Of a DNA stretch of 5,634 nucleotides, positions 1 through 5,634 are shown piece by piece. A program made the position numbers and the translations under genes. Within the stretch, counting starts at the first letter, position 1. The number at the start of each line of letters is the position of its first letter. This stretch comes from Candidatus Hydrothermota bacterium. Lineage in GTDB: Bacteria > Hydrothermota > Hydrothermia > B15-G9. Below the pieces are notes generated by a model that was not told the DNA's origin, searched no databases, and saw only the letters and a program-made list of their open reading frames with translations. Location of the stretch: contig QNDP01000113.1 in NCBI GenBank assembly GCA_003645975.1, forward strand, positions 1-5,634. Direction: 5' to 3'.

Positions 1-1
1 C

Positions 2-958
2 GAAATTTTGCCGTTGAGGATGGCCATAGAAAAATACCACTGGGTTAAGGACTTGGTCTTCAGTCTCGTTTCTACGGAGGACGATGAGTTCACGAAAGCC
101 GCTGCTCAAAAGCCGCCGGTGGGGTATTTCATCCATGCCTTTGAGGGCAAAAAGGTCGCCTATCCTGTTCAAGCCTGTTTCTTCCTGAAAACGGCGAGAT
201 TCGCTCAAATTGTGCACAACATCGTTGTGGTGGAGCCGAATGCCGAGCTTCACATCATAACGGGCTGCACGACAGCTCATTATGTCAAGCAGGGCATGCA
301 TGTCGGTATAACCGAATACTTTGTGCGTGAAGGCGGAGTTTTGACCTACACGATGATCCACGAATGGGCGCCCGAAGTCGAGACTTATCCTCGAAGCGCT
401 GCACTGGTCGAAAAAAACGGCGTTTTCATATCGAACTACATCGCTTTGACGCCGGTTAAGATGGCTCAGATGGATCCCAAAGTTCATGTCAAAGAGAACG
501 CAATCACAAGGCTTTATTCGATCCTCTACGGTCCCAAAGGCTCGAATCTCGATGTGGGCGGCACCGCCATCCTTGAGGGCAAAGGCGCACGTGCGGAAAT
601 AGTTAGCCGCGCGGTGTCGAACGGCGGACGCATCATCACAAGGGGACGCATAATCGGCGAAGCTGAGGCCGCAAAAGGACACATGGAGTGCGATGGACTC
701 CTGCTTGGTAACGATGGATTCATCCATGCAATACCTGAGCTCAAAGGGGTTAATCCGGATGTCGAACTGTCGCATGAGGCCGCAGTCGGAAAAATCGCTC
801 AGGAAGAGATCGATTATCTGATGTCGCGCGGACTCGATGAGGACACAGCAAGGGCTTTGATCGTCAGGGGATTCCTCGATGTCCAGATAAAGGGATTGCC
901 CGAAAGCCTTCAAAAACGCATAGGCCTGACAATAGAACAAGCCGCTAAGGGCTACTGA
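2..958 (+). CDS. sufB: SufB-type Fe-S cluster assembly scaffold (SufB/SufD family), 5'-truncated by window edge
   Basis: Scaffold subunit of the SUF iron-sulfur assembly machinery, expected to work in the cytoplasm with the ATPase SufC, which is not in this window. The reading frame is open to the left edge. The TTG at 8 and ATG at 23 fall inside the conserved region (PPVGYFIH, PVQACFFL, VHNIVVVE, LHIITGC), so neither is the true start; roughly 80 N-terminal residues are probably missing, judged against ~400-residue relatives. The C-terminal half is the beta-helix core followed by the SufB-type tail (ELSHEAAVGKIAQEEIDYLM, then a short helical end). The Cys at 689-691 (HMECDG) and the His-Glu pair at 773-778 (SHEAAV) are 28 and 29 residues apart, matching the Cys405/His433/Glu434 spacing of E. 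coli SufB, where Cys405 and Glu434 are needed for cluster assembly. This favours SufB over SufD. No suf gene follows, so it probably ends its operon; no terminator is evident after it. Family assignment is firm; the B-versus-D subtype is an inference from these residues. Confidence 0.9.
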   Translation, partial: EILPLRMAIEKYHWVKDLVFSLVSTEDDEFTKAAAQKPPVGYFIHAFEGKKVAYPVQACFFLKTARFAQIVHNIVVVEPNAELHIITGCTTAHYVKQGMHVGITEYFVREGGVLTYTMIHEWAPEVETYPRSAALVEKNGVFISNYIALTPVKMAQMDPKVHVKENAITRLYSILYGPKGSNLDVGGTAILEGKGARAEIVSRAVSNGGRIITRGRIIGEAEAAKGHMECDGLLLGNDGFIHAIPELKGVNPDVELSHEAAVGKIAQEEIDYLMSRGLDEDTARALIVRGFLDVQIKGLPESLQKRIGLTIEQAAKGY

Positions 959-1021
959 GAAGTCAAAAAAAAGCGCTGTCACTAAGTTCCTATCCGTAAA
1001 CGAACATTTTGATTCTCTGCG

Positions 1022-1050
1022 TTGCTGACTCATAGTCGTTGTTTTATCAT
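1022..1050 (+). promoter_or_regulatory. Possible sigma70-type promoter for the methyltransferase-nuclease gene
   Basis: A TTGCTG hexamer at 1022-1027 and TATCAT at 1045-1050 are separated by exactly 17 bp. The -10 matches consensus at five of six positions; the -35 keeps only the TTG core. It lies just upstream of the ribosome binding site and would give a leader of about 20 nt. Such matches occur by chance, so this is tentative; read-through from the upstream sufB operon is the alternative. Confidence 0.3.
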
Positions 1051-1063
1051 TGACTTCGGATTC

Positions 1064-1071
1064 GGAGGTGG
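1064..1071 (+). promoter_or_regulatory. Strong Shine-Dalgarno sequence fixing the methyltransferase start
   Basis: GGAGGTGG lies 6-7 nt before the ATG at 1078, an optimal spacing. It supports 1078 as the start rather than the overlapping out-of-frame ATG at 1073, which sits too close to the site and opens only a short overlapping frame. Confidence 0.85.
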
Positions 1072-1077
1072 AATGTT

Positions 1078-2574
1078 ATGGGTCAAATTCTCAAAGACCA
1101 TCCCAAAATCCTCTTCTATGGAGACAACCTCAAGGTTATGCGGGAATACATTCCTGACGAATCTGTTGACCTCATCTACCTTGACCCACCGTTCAAATCC
1201 AAACGGGATTACAACATTTTGTTCAAGGAACCAACAGGAGAACCTTCCAAAGCGCAAATTATTGCGTTTGAGGACACTTGGCATTGGACAGATGAGACGG
1301 AATGGTCTTACCGTGAGATTATGAGGAGTGCGCCTGCGAGGGTGGTCGAGATGATGAAGGCGTTTCGGAACTTTTTGGGCGAAAACGATTACATGGCCTA
1401 CCTTGTGATGATAACGGTGAGGCTGTTGGAGATGCACAGGGTATTGAAGCCCAGTGGTAGCATATACTTTCATTGCGATCCGACGATGAGCCACTATGTC
1501 AAAATAGTTCTGGACACGATTTTCTATCCCAAAAATTTTCGTAACGAAATCGTTTGGTGCTACACAAGTGGCGGTGTATCAAAGCGCTATTTTGGTCGAA
1601 AGCATCAAATTTTGTTCTTTTACACGAAGTCCGAGAGATACTATTTCAAGCCTCTGTATAGACCTTATTCTGACAAAACCATCCAACGAGGTCTCACAAA
1701 GGTCAAAGGAAAATATTTTGAGAAGGGTTTGAGAAAAGAGGGTGCGATTTTGCAAGATTGGTGGACGATTCAGCCGCTTCTGAGTCCTACCTCGAAAGAG
1801 CGGCTTGGCTACCCGACGCAGAAGCCCAGAGCGCTCCTTGAACGAATCCTTAGAGCCTCAGCACCTCCCGACGGCACAGTCTTAGACCCGTTCTGCGGCT
1901 GTGGCACAACTATCTCGGCAGCCGAAGCGCTCAACCACACCGAAAACGGATACAACCTCAGTTGGATTGGCATAGACATCACCCACTTGGCCATAAATTT
2001 GATCAAAATGAGGTTGAAAAATGAGTTTGGGCTGGAGCCGGGCAAGGACTACGCTGTGGTCGGAGAACCTGTTGACATAGCTGGAGCCAAGCAACTTGCA
2101 CAAGCCGACAGGTATCAGTTCCAATGGTGGGCGCTGTCTCTGATCGGCGCTCGGCCATGGTCTGACAGGCGAAAGAAGGGCGCTGACAAAGGCATAGACG
2201 GCATTCTTTACATTCAAGAGCCGTTGGCGAGCGGCAAATACAAGACCAAACGGATCATCGTTCAGGTCAAAAGTGGAAAGGTCGGTGTCAGGGATATTCG
2301 TGATTTCAGAGGCGTCTTGGAGCGGGAGGACGATGCGGTCATGGGGATTTTCATAACACTCGAAAAGCCGACTTCGGCGATGATGAAGGAGGCGAATGCG
2401 GCCGGGTATTACGAGATGGAGTTGACGGGCAGGTCGTATCCGAGACTTCAGATCTTGACGATAGAGGAGCTATTGAGCGGCATTCGGCCGAAGATGCCCG
2501 AAGCTTACATCTGGGACTACTTGAGAGACAAGCGATCTCAAAACAACCCCAAACCACAGAACACACTGATTTGA
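1078..2574 (+). CDS. Fused DNA methyltransferase (beta class, N4-C/N6-A type) and Mrr-like restriction endonuclease
   Basis: A 498-residue protein that reads as a one-polypeptide restriction-modification enzyme. The N-terminal ~320 residues are an amino-methyltransferase of the N6_N4_Mtase family in beta-class order. The catalytic motif IV DPPF is at 36-39, a VLKPSGSIYFH strand at 122-132 and NEIVWCYTSGG at 156-166. A short presumptive target-recognition segment spans about 167-235, followed by motif X (YPTQKP, 245-250), the AdoMet-binding motif I (DPFCGCGT, 270-277) and motif II (WIGID, 296-300). After a linker with YQFQWWALSL (346-355), residues ~360-465 look like a PD-(D/E)xK nuclease of the Mrr type: GADKGIDG (368-375, catalytic Asp374), then IIVQVKSG (393-400) supplying the Q-x-K pair. 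The likely role is to methylate one DNA sequence and cut unmodified copies; target and methylated base cannot be read from sequence. No separate specificity, helicase or controller gene is adjacent. The start is set by the GGAGGTGG site. Methyltransferase and fold calls are firm; nuclease activity is inferred from conserved residues. Confidence 0.92.
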   Translation: MGQILKDHPKILFYGDNLKVMREYIPDESVDLIYLDPPFKSKRDYNILFKEPTGEPSKAQIIAFEDTWHWTDETEWSYREIMRSAPARVVEMMKAFRNFLGENDYMAYLVMITVRLLEMHRVLKPSGSIYFHCDPTMSHYVKIVLDTIFYPKNFRNEIVWCYTSGGVSKRYFGRKHQILFFYTKSERYYFKPLYRPYSDKTIQRGLTKVKGKYFEKGLRKEGAILQDWWTIQPLLSPTSKERLGYPTQKPRALLERILRASAPPDGTVLDPFCGCGTTISAAEALNHTENGYNLSWIGIDITHLAINLIKMRLKNEFGLEPGKDYAVVGEPVDIAGAKQLAQADRYQFQWWALSLIGARPWSDRRKKGADKGIDGILYIQEPLASGKYKTKRIIVQVKSGKVGVRDIRDFRGVLEREDDAVMGIFITLEKPTSAMMKEANAAGYYEMELTGRSYPRLQILTIEELLSGIRPKMPEAYIWDYLRDKRSQNNPKPQNTLI

Positions 2575-2609
2575 ACGGCCTTCCACGCTTGCACAACTCG
2601 TTCTGAAAC

Positions 2610-4169
2610 TCAATCCAACACCTTGAGGCTTAAGATCCTATCGACTCGGAATGTGCGTTCTTCGTTCCTCATAGTGCAGAACGCCTTGAGTCCCAAGAAA
2701 GTGCGACCTCGATACTTGAACTCGCCTAATTCCAGCGGGTGGACAACTCTACGACTCTCCTCATCGTTGGGTTTGAGATAAACTATCTCAAGCGGCTGAC
2801 CGGTCTCTATCGCTTTTTTGATAATTTCGATTTTGTCTTCGAGCGGTTTTTTGCGCTGAGCTTCACGATATTTCATCTCCGTGAGGAACTTAACGATCCT
2901 CCAATCCATGAAGATGTGCTTTCGAGATATGGGCTTTTTCAGGATAATGCCTTCGAGTGAGGTGCATCGACTCAATGCAACATAAAGTTGGCCATGTGCA
3001 AAGGTGCCTTTGCCTATATCGATGATCACTCGGTCAAATGTTTTACCTTGACTTTTGTGGATGGTTATAGCCCATGCAAGTTTCATCGGATATTGCGTGA
3101 ATGTGCCGACGGTCTCGGTCTCTATCGTGCCAAGCTCCTCGTTGTAGTAGTAATGGAAAATCTCCCAAGTGAACGGCAAGACCTCTTCGACCCTTCCATC
3201 ACGAAACTTGACCCTAATGATCCTGTAACCGTCAACGGTTTTTCTCGACACACCGACAACCCTGCCGACAGTCCCGTTTACCCATCTGCCCGATGCGTCA
3301 TTGTTAAGCATCATCACCTGAGCGCCCTTTTTGATAACAAGTTCGTAATCTGTTGGATAAAGCTTCTCATCGAATTGACCAGAGATCTCGGCCTTGAACG
3401 AATAAGTTTTGCCTTTGAGGAGTTCGAGGTTCTCCCTGTTGATACGCTCGGCCATAGCGTTCGTGGTCGTGAGATAGACCACATATTCCCAATCTTCGAC
3501 ATTTTTAAAATCAGCATTAACTCGACTGTTCAGAATTTTTATGCTCTCATCGGAAACCGTGTTGTTCCGAACTTGATTCAATATCTCGATGAACTTGTCG
3601 TCCTTTTGCCTGTAAACCTTTTTCAATTCCACAAATTCCAAGTCTATGGATTTGAAAGCAAACGAATCGAAAAAGTATTCGCTTTTATACACATCACGGA
3701 ACAATTTTCTCTCTTTGCCTCTCACCACCGGAGGAAGCTGGTATAGATCGCCTATGAAGATCATCTGTATGCCACCGAATGGCTTGGATTCGTCCGGACC
3801 GTTCAATCTCAGGAAGTAATCGATGCAGTCCATGAGGTCGGCTCTGACCATAGAGATTTCGTCTATCACTATGGCGTCTAAATTCTTGTAAAGCAAAGCC
3901 GCCTTTCGGGGGAGTCGGCGGATCTTGTCGAGCGTAACAGTCGGTTTGAAGCCAAAAAATGAGTGGATAGTTTCACCGTGCACATTCAAAGCAGCCACAC
4001 CGGTCGGCGCCAAAACCGCTATGTTCTTTTTCGTTATCGAACGAAAATATTCGAGCAATGTGGACTTACCTGTTCCTGCCTTACCCGTGATAAATATGTG
4101 GTGGTTAGTATCCTCCATGAGATGCAGCGCTCTTTTGAATTCCTCGTTTAACTCGATTCTCTTTTGCAT
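2610..4169 (-). CDS. PIF1-family 5'-3' DNA helicase with C-terminal WYL domain
   Basis: A 519-residue superfamily 1B helicase, expected to unwind DNA 5' to 3' using ATP. Visible motifs in order: Walker A GKAGTGKST (29-37), motif Ia APTGVAALNVHG (54-65), Walker B VIDEISM (101-107), the PIF1-signature stretch ending KPFGGIQ (129-135), motif III GDLYQLPPV (140-148), VYRQ (185-188), an SH3-like 2B region (about 280-310), motif V around ITIHKSQGKTFD (368-379) and motif VI QLYVALSRC with the arginine finger at 401. Residues ~444-519 form a WYL-type module (LEIVY, RRVVHPLELGEFKYRG, LKAFCTMR, TFRVDRILSL). The same PIF1-WYL architecture is known from Thermotoga elfii, where the WYL domain is an accessory single-stranded DNA-binding module. 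The ATG at 4169 is the first possible start: an in-frame TAG lies two codons upstream, and the N-terminus resembles relatives. No good Shine-Dalgarno lies close by (AGAGG is about 25 nt away), so translation may be weak or non-canonical. It converges on the methyltransferase-nuclease gene. Related RecD-like helicases are the alternative, but the PIF1 signature argues against them. Confidence 0.93.
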   Translation of the reverse strand: MQKRIELNEEFKRALHLMEDTNHHIFITGKAGTGKSTLLEYFRSITKKNIAVLAPTGVAALNVHGETIHSFFGFKPTVTLDKIRRLPRKAALLYKNLDAIVIDEISMVRADLMDCIDYFLRLNGPDESKPFGGIQMIFIGDLYQLPPVVRGKERKLFRDVYKSEYFFDSFAFKSIDLEFVELKKVYRQKDDKFIEILNQVRNNTVSDESIKILNSRVNADFKNVEDWEYVVYLTTTNAMAERINRENLELLKGKTYSFKAEISGQFDEKLYPTDYELVIKKGAQVMMLNNDASGRWVNGTVGRVVGVSRKTVDGYRIIRVKFRDGRVEEVLPFTWEIFHYYYNEELGTIETETVGTFTQYPMKLAWAITIHKSQGKTFDRVIIDIGKGTFAHGQLYVALSRCTSLEGIILKKPISRKHIFMDWRIVKFLTEMKYREAQRKKPLEDKIEIIKKAIETGQPLEIVYLKPNDEESRRVVHPLELGEFKYRGRTFLGLKAFCTMRNEERTFRVDRILSLKVLD

Positions 4170-4204
4170 GGTCTAAAAGTTTAACTCAACTAAACCTCTT
4201 TTGC

Positions 4205-4216
4205 CTCAGCGCTGAG
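4205..4216. repeat. 12-bp perfect palindrome in the helicase leader
   Basis: CTCAGCGCTGAG is perfectly self-complementary and lies about 36 bp upstream of the helicase start, inside the predicted 5' untranslated region. A further CTGAG at 4226-4230 could pair with one of its arms instead, so two mutually exclusive small hairpins are possible. It could be an operator for a dimeric regulator or simply chance; nothing else supports a function. Confidence 0.35.
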
Positions 4217-4272
4217 TCGAATTTCCTGAGCCCAAATGGACATCCGCATAGACTGGAAAGTTAATAGCCTTA

Positions 4273-4301
4273 ATCATATGCGATTCGAGAGGATCGGACA
4301 A
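4273..4301 (-). promoter_or_regulatory. Candidate sigma70-type promoter for the PIF1-WYL helicase gene
   Basis: On the minus strand, TTGTCC (4296-4301) and TATGAT (4273-4278) are separated by 17 bp, matching consensus at four and five of six positions. Transcription would begin near 4266 and give a leader of roughly 95 nt. The -35 element overlaps the last bases of the T tract of the preceding gene's terminator, which fits independent expression of the helicase after termination of the upstream unit. Motif-based only. Confidence 0.45.
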
Positions 4302-4332
4302 AAAAACAAAAGGCGCCGCCAAAGGCGGCGCC
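4300..4332 (-). terminator. Rho-independent terminator of the flavoprotein gene
   Basis: Read on the minus strand, a perfect 9-bp GC stem (GGCGCCGCC, loop TTT, GGCGGCGCC; 4332-4312) is followed at once by TTTTGTTTTTTT (4311-4300). It starts 27 nt after the flavoprotein stop codon. The plus-strand side has no T tract after the stem, so it should act in one direction only. It separates the flavoprotein and helicase genes into distinct transcription units. Confidence 0.92.
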
Positions 4333-4359
4333 GAATCTGTATCTTTGCCTCCGTGAGAA

Positions 4360-5634
4360 CTACTTGGTCATTTTTCTCAACGCATTTCCAGCCGCATTGA
4401 CAAGCGGATAGACCGTCGGGGCAGGCGTGAGCAGCGGATGCGTGGCGAATTGCAGGGTGTCCAAGCTGACCGCTGTCATGTCCGATTGAATTGCAAGGGC
4501 GATGGCGTTGATCAGCTCGCCTACGCTCTCAGGCCCCATCACCTGTCCGCCGAGCAGCACACCGCCGTAGCGTGTGAACACGAGTTTGACCTTGATCTTT
4601 TGCGCTCCCGGAAGGCAGCCGGGGTGTCGGTTTACGCTTTCAGCGGTTCCGACCACCACCTCAAAGCCTTCCCTTTTGGCGACGGCTTCGGTAAGTCCTG
4701 CTGCGCCAAATGCAAACTCGCCGATTTTCGTTGAGAATGTGGCAATAGTTCCACGGTTCTCACGGATTACCTTGAGGTTGTAAAGATTTGCTCCTGCGAT
4801 GCGGGCCTCCGCAGTCGCTGTCGAGGCAAGCATGACAGGCACATGCTTTCTTGTGAAGAAGTCGCGCTTTTCCGCACAATCACCGACGGCAAAAATGTTC
4901 GGATCCGATGTCCTCATGTATTCATCGACCCAAATTCCACCGCCGCGTCCGATCGCAAGTCCTGCTTTCACAGCAAGTTCTGTGTTTGGCCGCGCACCTG
5001 TCGAGACGATCACCATATCGGCGTCCAAGACCTGACCATCCGAAAGGATTACCCTCTCGACCTTCCCGTCGCCCTCAATCCGTTCAACTTTCACACTGTT
5101 GTGGCATATCACCCCCTTCTTTTCGAGTTCCTTTTGAGCGGCAGCGGCAAATTCAGAATCAAAAGCCGCCATCAAACAATGCGGAAGTATTTCAACTATG
5201 TGAACTTTTACGCCTTCAATGTTTGACAACTCATCCGCGAATTCAGCTCCTATGAATCCACCTCCGATGATCACTATGTTCTTGGAGTTATAGACCGCTT
5301 CGCGCATCTTACGAAGGTATTCCAGGTCCTTCTTCACATAGAACACATTTTCGAGTTCCACGCCAGGGATCGGCAGAGCGACCGGGGTGGAGCCGACGGC
5401 AAGGACAAGCCTGTCATAGCCCATCTTCTTTCCATCGGCGAGCATTATCTGCTTGTTCTGCCTATCGATTTCGACAACTTCGTTTATGATCAAATCGATG
5501 TTGTTCGCTTCCAGCGGCTTGTCCGGCATTATATCCTTGTCAACCGATTCCATGCTCTTGAACACATAAGGAATACCGCATGGGACAATGGCCTTTTCGA
5601 CTTTCCTTATGAGCGCTATCGACTTGTCTCTGTA
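4360..5634 (-). CDS. FAD-dependent pyridine nucleotide-disulfide oxidoreductase (CoA-disulfide reductase/NADH oxidase-like), N-terminus cut by window edge
   Basis: A cytoplasmic flavoprotein that should pass electrons from NAD(P)H through FAD to a thiol/disulfide, polysulfide or oxygen substrate. The frame is open to the window edge: 23 codons upstream of the GTG at 5565 are in frame and include PCGIPY (Cys codon 5578-5580). This matches the single redox-active Cys of CoA-disulfide reductases and NADH oxidases, so the GTG is not the start. The first FAD-binding GxGxxG loop must lie outside the window; about 25 residues are probably missing. Of the 424 visible residues, YDRLVLAVGSTP is at 73-84, the NAD(P)-binding GGGFIG at 124-129, STGARPN at 211-217, the FAD-contacting VGDC at 250-253, and a dimerisation domain from ~291 ending HPLLTPAPTVYPLVNAAG (399-416). 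Length and domain order are normal for the family and no frameshift is seen. It is transcribed separately from the helicase because a strong terminator follows. The exact substrate cannot be decided; CoA-disulfide, polysulfide and oxygen all occur in relatives. Confidence 0.9.
   Translation of the reverse strand, partial: YRDKSIALIRKVEKAIVPCGIPYVFKSMESVDKDIMPDKPLEANNIDLIINEVVEIDRQNKQIMLADGKKMGYDRLVLAVGSTPVALPIPGVELENVFYVKKDLEYLRKMREAVYNSKNIVIIGGGFIGAEFADELSNIEGVKVHIVEILPHCLMAAFDSEFAAAAQKELEKKGVICHNSVKVERIEGDGKVERVILSDGQVLDADMVIVSTGARPNTELAVKAGLAIGRGGGIWVDEYMRTSDPNIFAVGDCAEKRDFFTRKHVPVMLASTATAEARIAGANLYNLKVIRENRGTIATFSTKIGEFAFGAAGLTEAVAKREGFEVVVGTAESVNRHPGCLPGAQKIKVKLVFTRYGGVLLGGQVMGPESVGELINAIALAIQSDMTAVSLDTLQFATHPLLTPAPTVYPLVNAAGNALRKMTK

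Noticed and set aside
8..30. TTG at 8 or ATG at 23 as true start of the SufB gene
   Set aside because: The frame is open upstream to the edge and family members have about 80 more residues before this conserved region, so the gene is truncated by the window rather than starting here.
959..1021. A-rich stretch after sufB as a terminator
   Set aside because: The A tract precedes rather than follows any potential stem, and there is no hairpin with a downstream T tract on the plus strand.
1027..1037. GACT-CAT-AGTC inverted repeat upstream of the methyltransferase gene as a controller-protein operator
   Set aside because: Only 4-bp arms, no second copy, and no C-protein gene nearby; not distinguishable from chance.
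1022..1324. Plus-strand open frame overlapping the methyltransferase start
   Set aside because: It covers the conserved DPPF region in another frame, its translation is low-complexity and unlike any family, and the strong GGAGGTGG site is better spaced for the ATG at 1078.
1030..1494. Minus-strand open frame (154 codons) opposite the methyltransferase
   Set aside because: It is antisense to conserved methyltransferase motifs and shows no domain; treated as a shadow.
2988..3746. Long plus-strand open frame (252 codons) opposite the helicase gene
   Set aside because: It is fully antisense to a well-conserved helicase core, has no recognisable domain and no ribosome binding site, and is explained by codon bias on the opposite strand.

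Overview
The window has the features of a bacterial chromosome segment of intermediate G+C. It carries Shine-Dalgarno-type signals and a textbook Rho-independent terminator (GC-rich hairpin plus T tract on the minus strand). The gene families (a SufB-type Fe-S scaffold, a PIF1 helicase with a C-terminal WYL domain, a CoA-disulfide-reductase/NADH-oxidase-like flavoprotein) fit an anaerobic, possibly thermophilic bacterium. PIF1-WYL proteins are known from Thermotoga. I cannot assign a genus from the sequence alone.

Layout, left to right. Positions 2-958 (+) hold the C-terminal three quarters or so of a SufB/SufD-family Fe-S assembly protein whose 5' end lies outside the window. A 119-bp gap with a possible promoter and a strong ribosome binding site follows. 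Positions 1078-2574 (+) encode a single-chain restriction-modification candidate: an N-terminal beta-class DNA methyltransferase fused to a C-terminal Mrr-like PD-(D/E)xK nuclease domain. It runs convergently, across a 35-bp gap, into a minus-strand gene (2610-4169) for a PIF1-family helicase with a WYL domain. A 190-bp minus-strand intergenic region (4170-4359) holds a 12-bp palindrome, a good -35/-10 pair and a strong terminator. From 4360 to the right edge (-) lies a flavin-dependent pyridine nucleotide-disulfide oxidoreductase whose N-terminal FAD loop is cut off by the window edge.

Functionally there are two themes. The outer genes are redox and sulfur metabolism (Fe-S scaffold; thiol/CoA-type flavoprotein). 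The two inner, convergent genes are DNA-processing enzymes (methyltransferase-nuclease fusion; helicase-WYL). The inner pair could be an accessory or defence island between housekeeping genes, but this is inference: the helicase has its own promoter and a housekeeping role is equally possible. The most noteworthy items are the compact methyltransferase-Mrr fusion, its pairing with the PIF1-WYL helicase, and the tightly packed terminator/promoter region at 4273-4332. No tRNA, rRNA, CRISPR array, insertion sequence or long repeat was seen.
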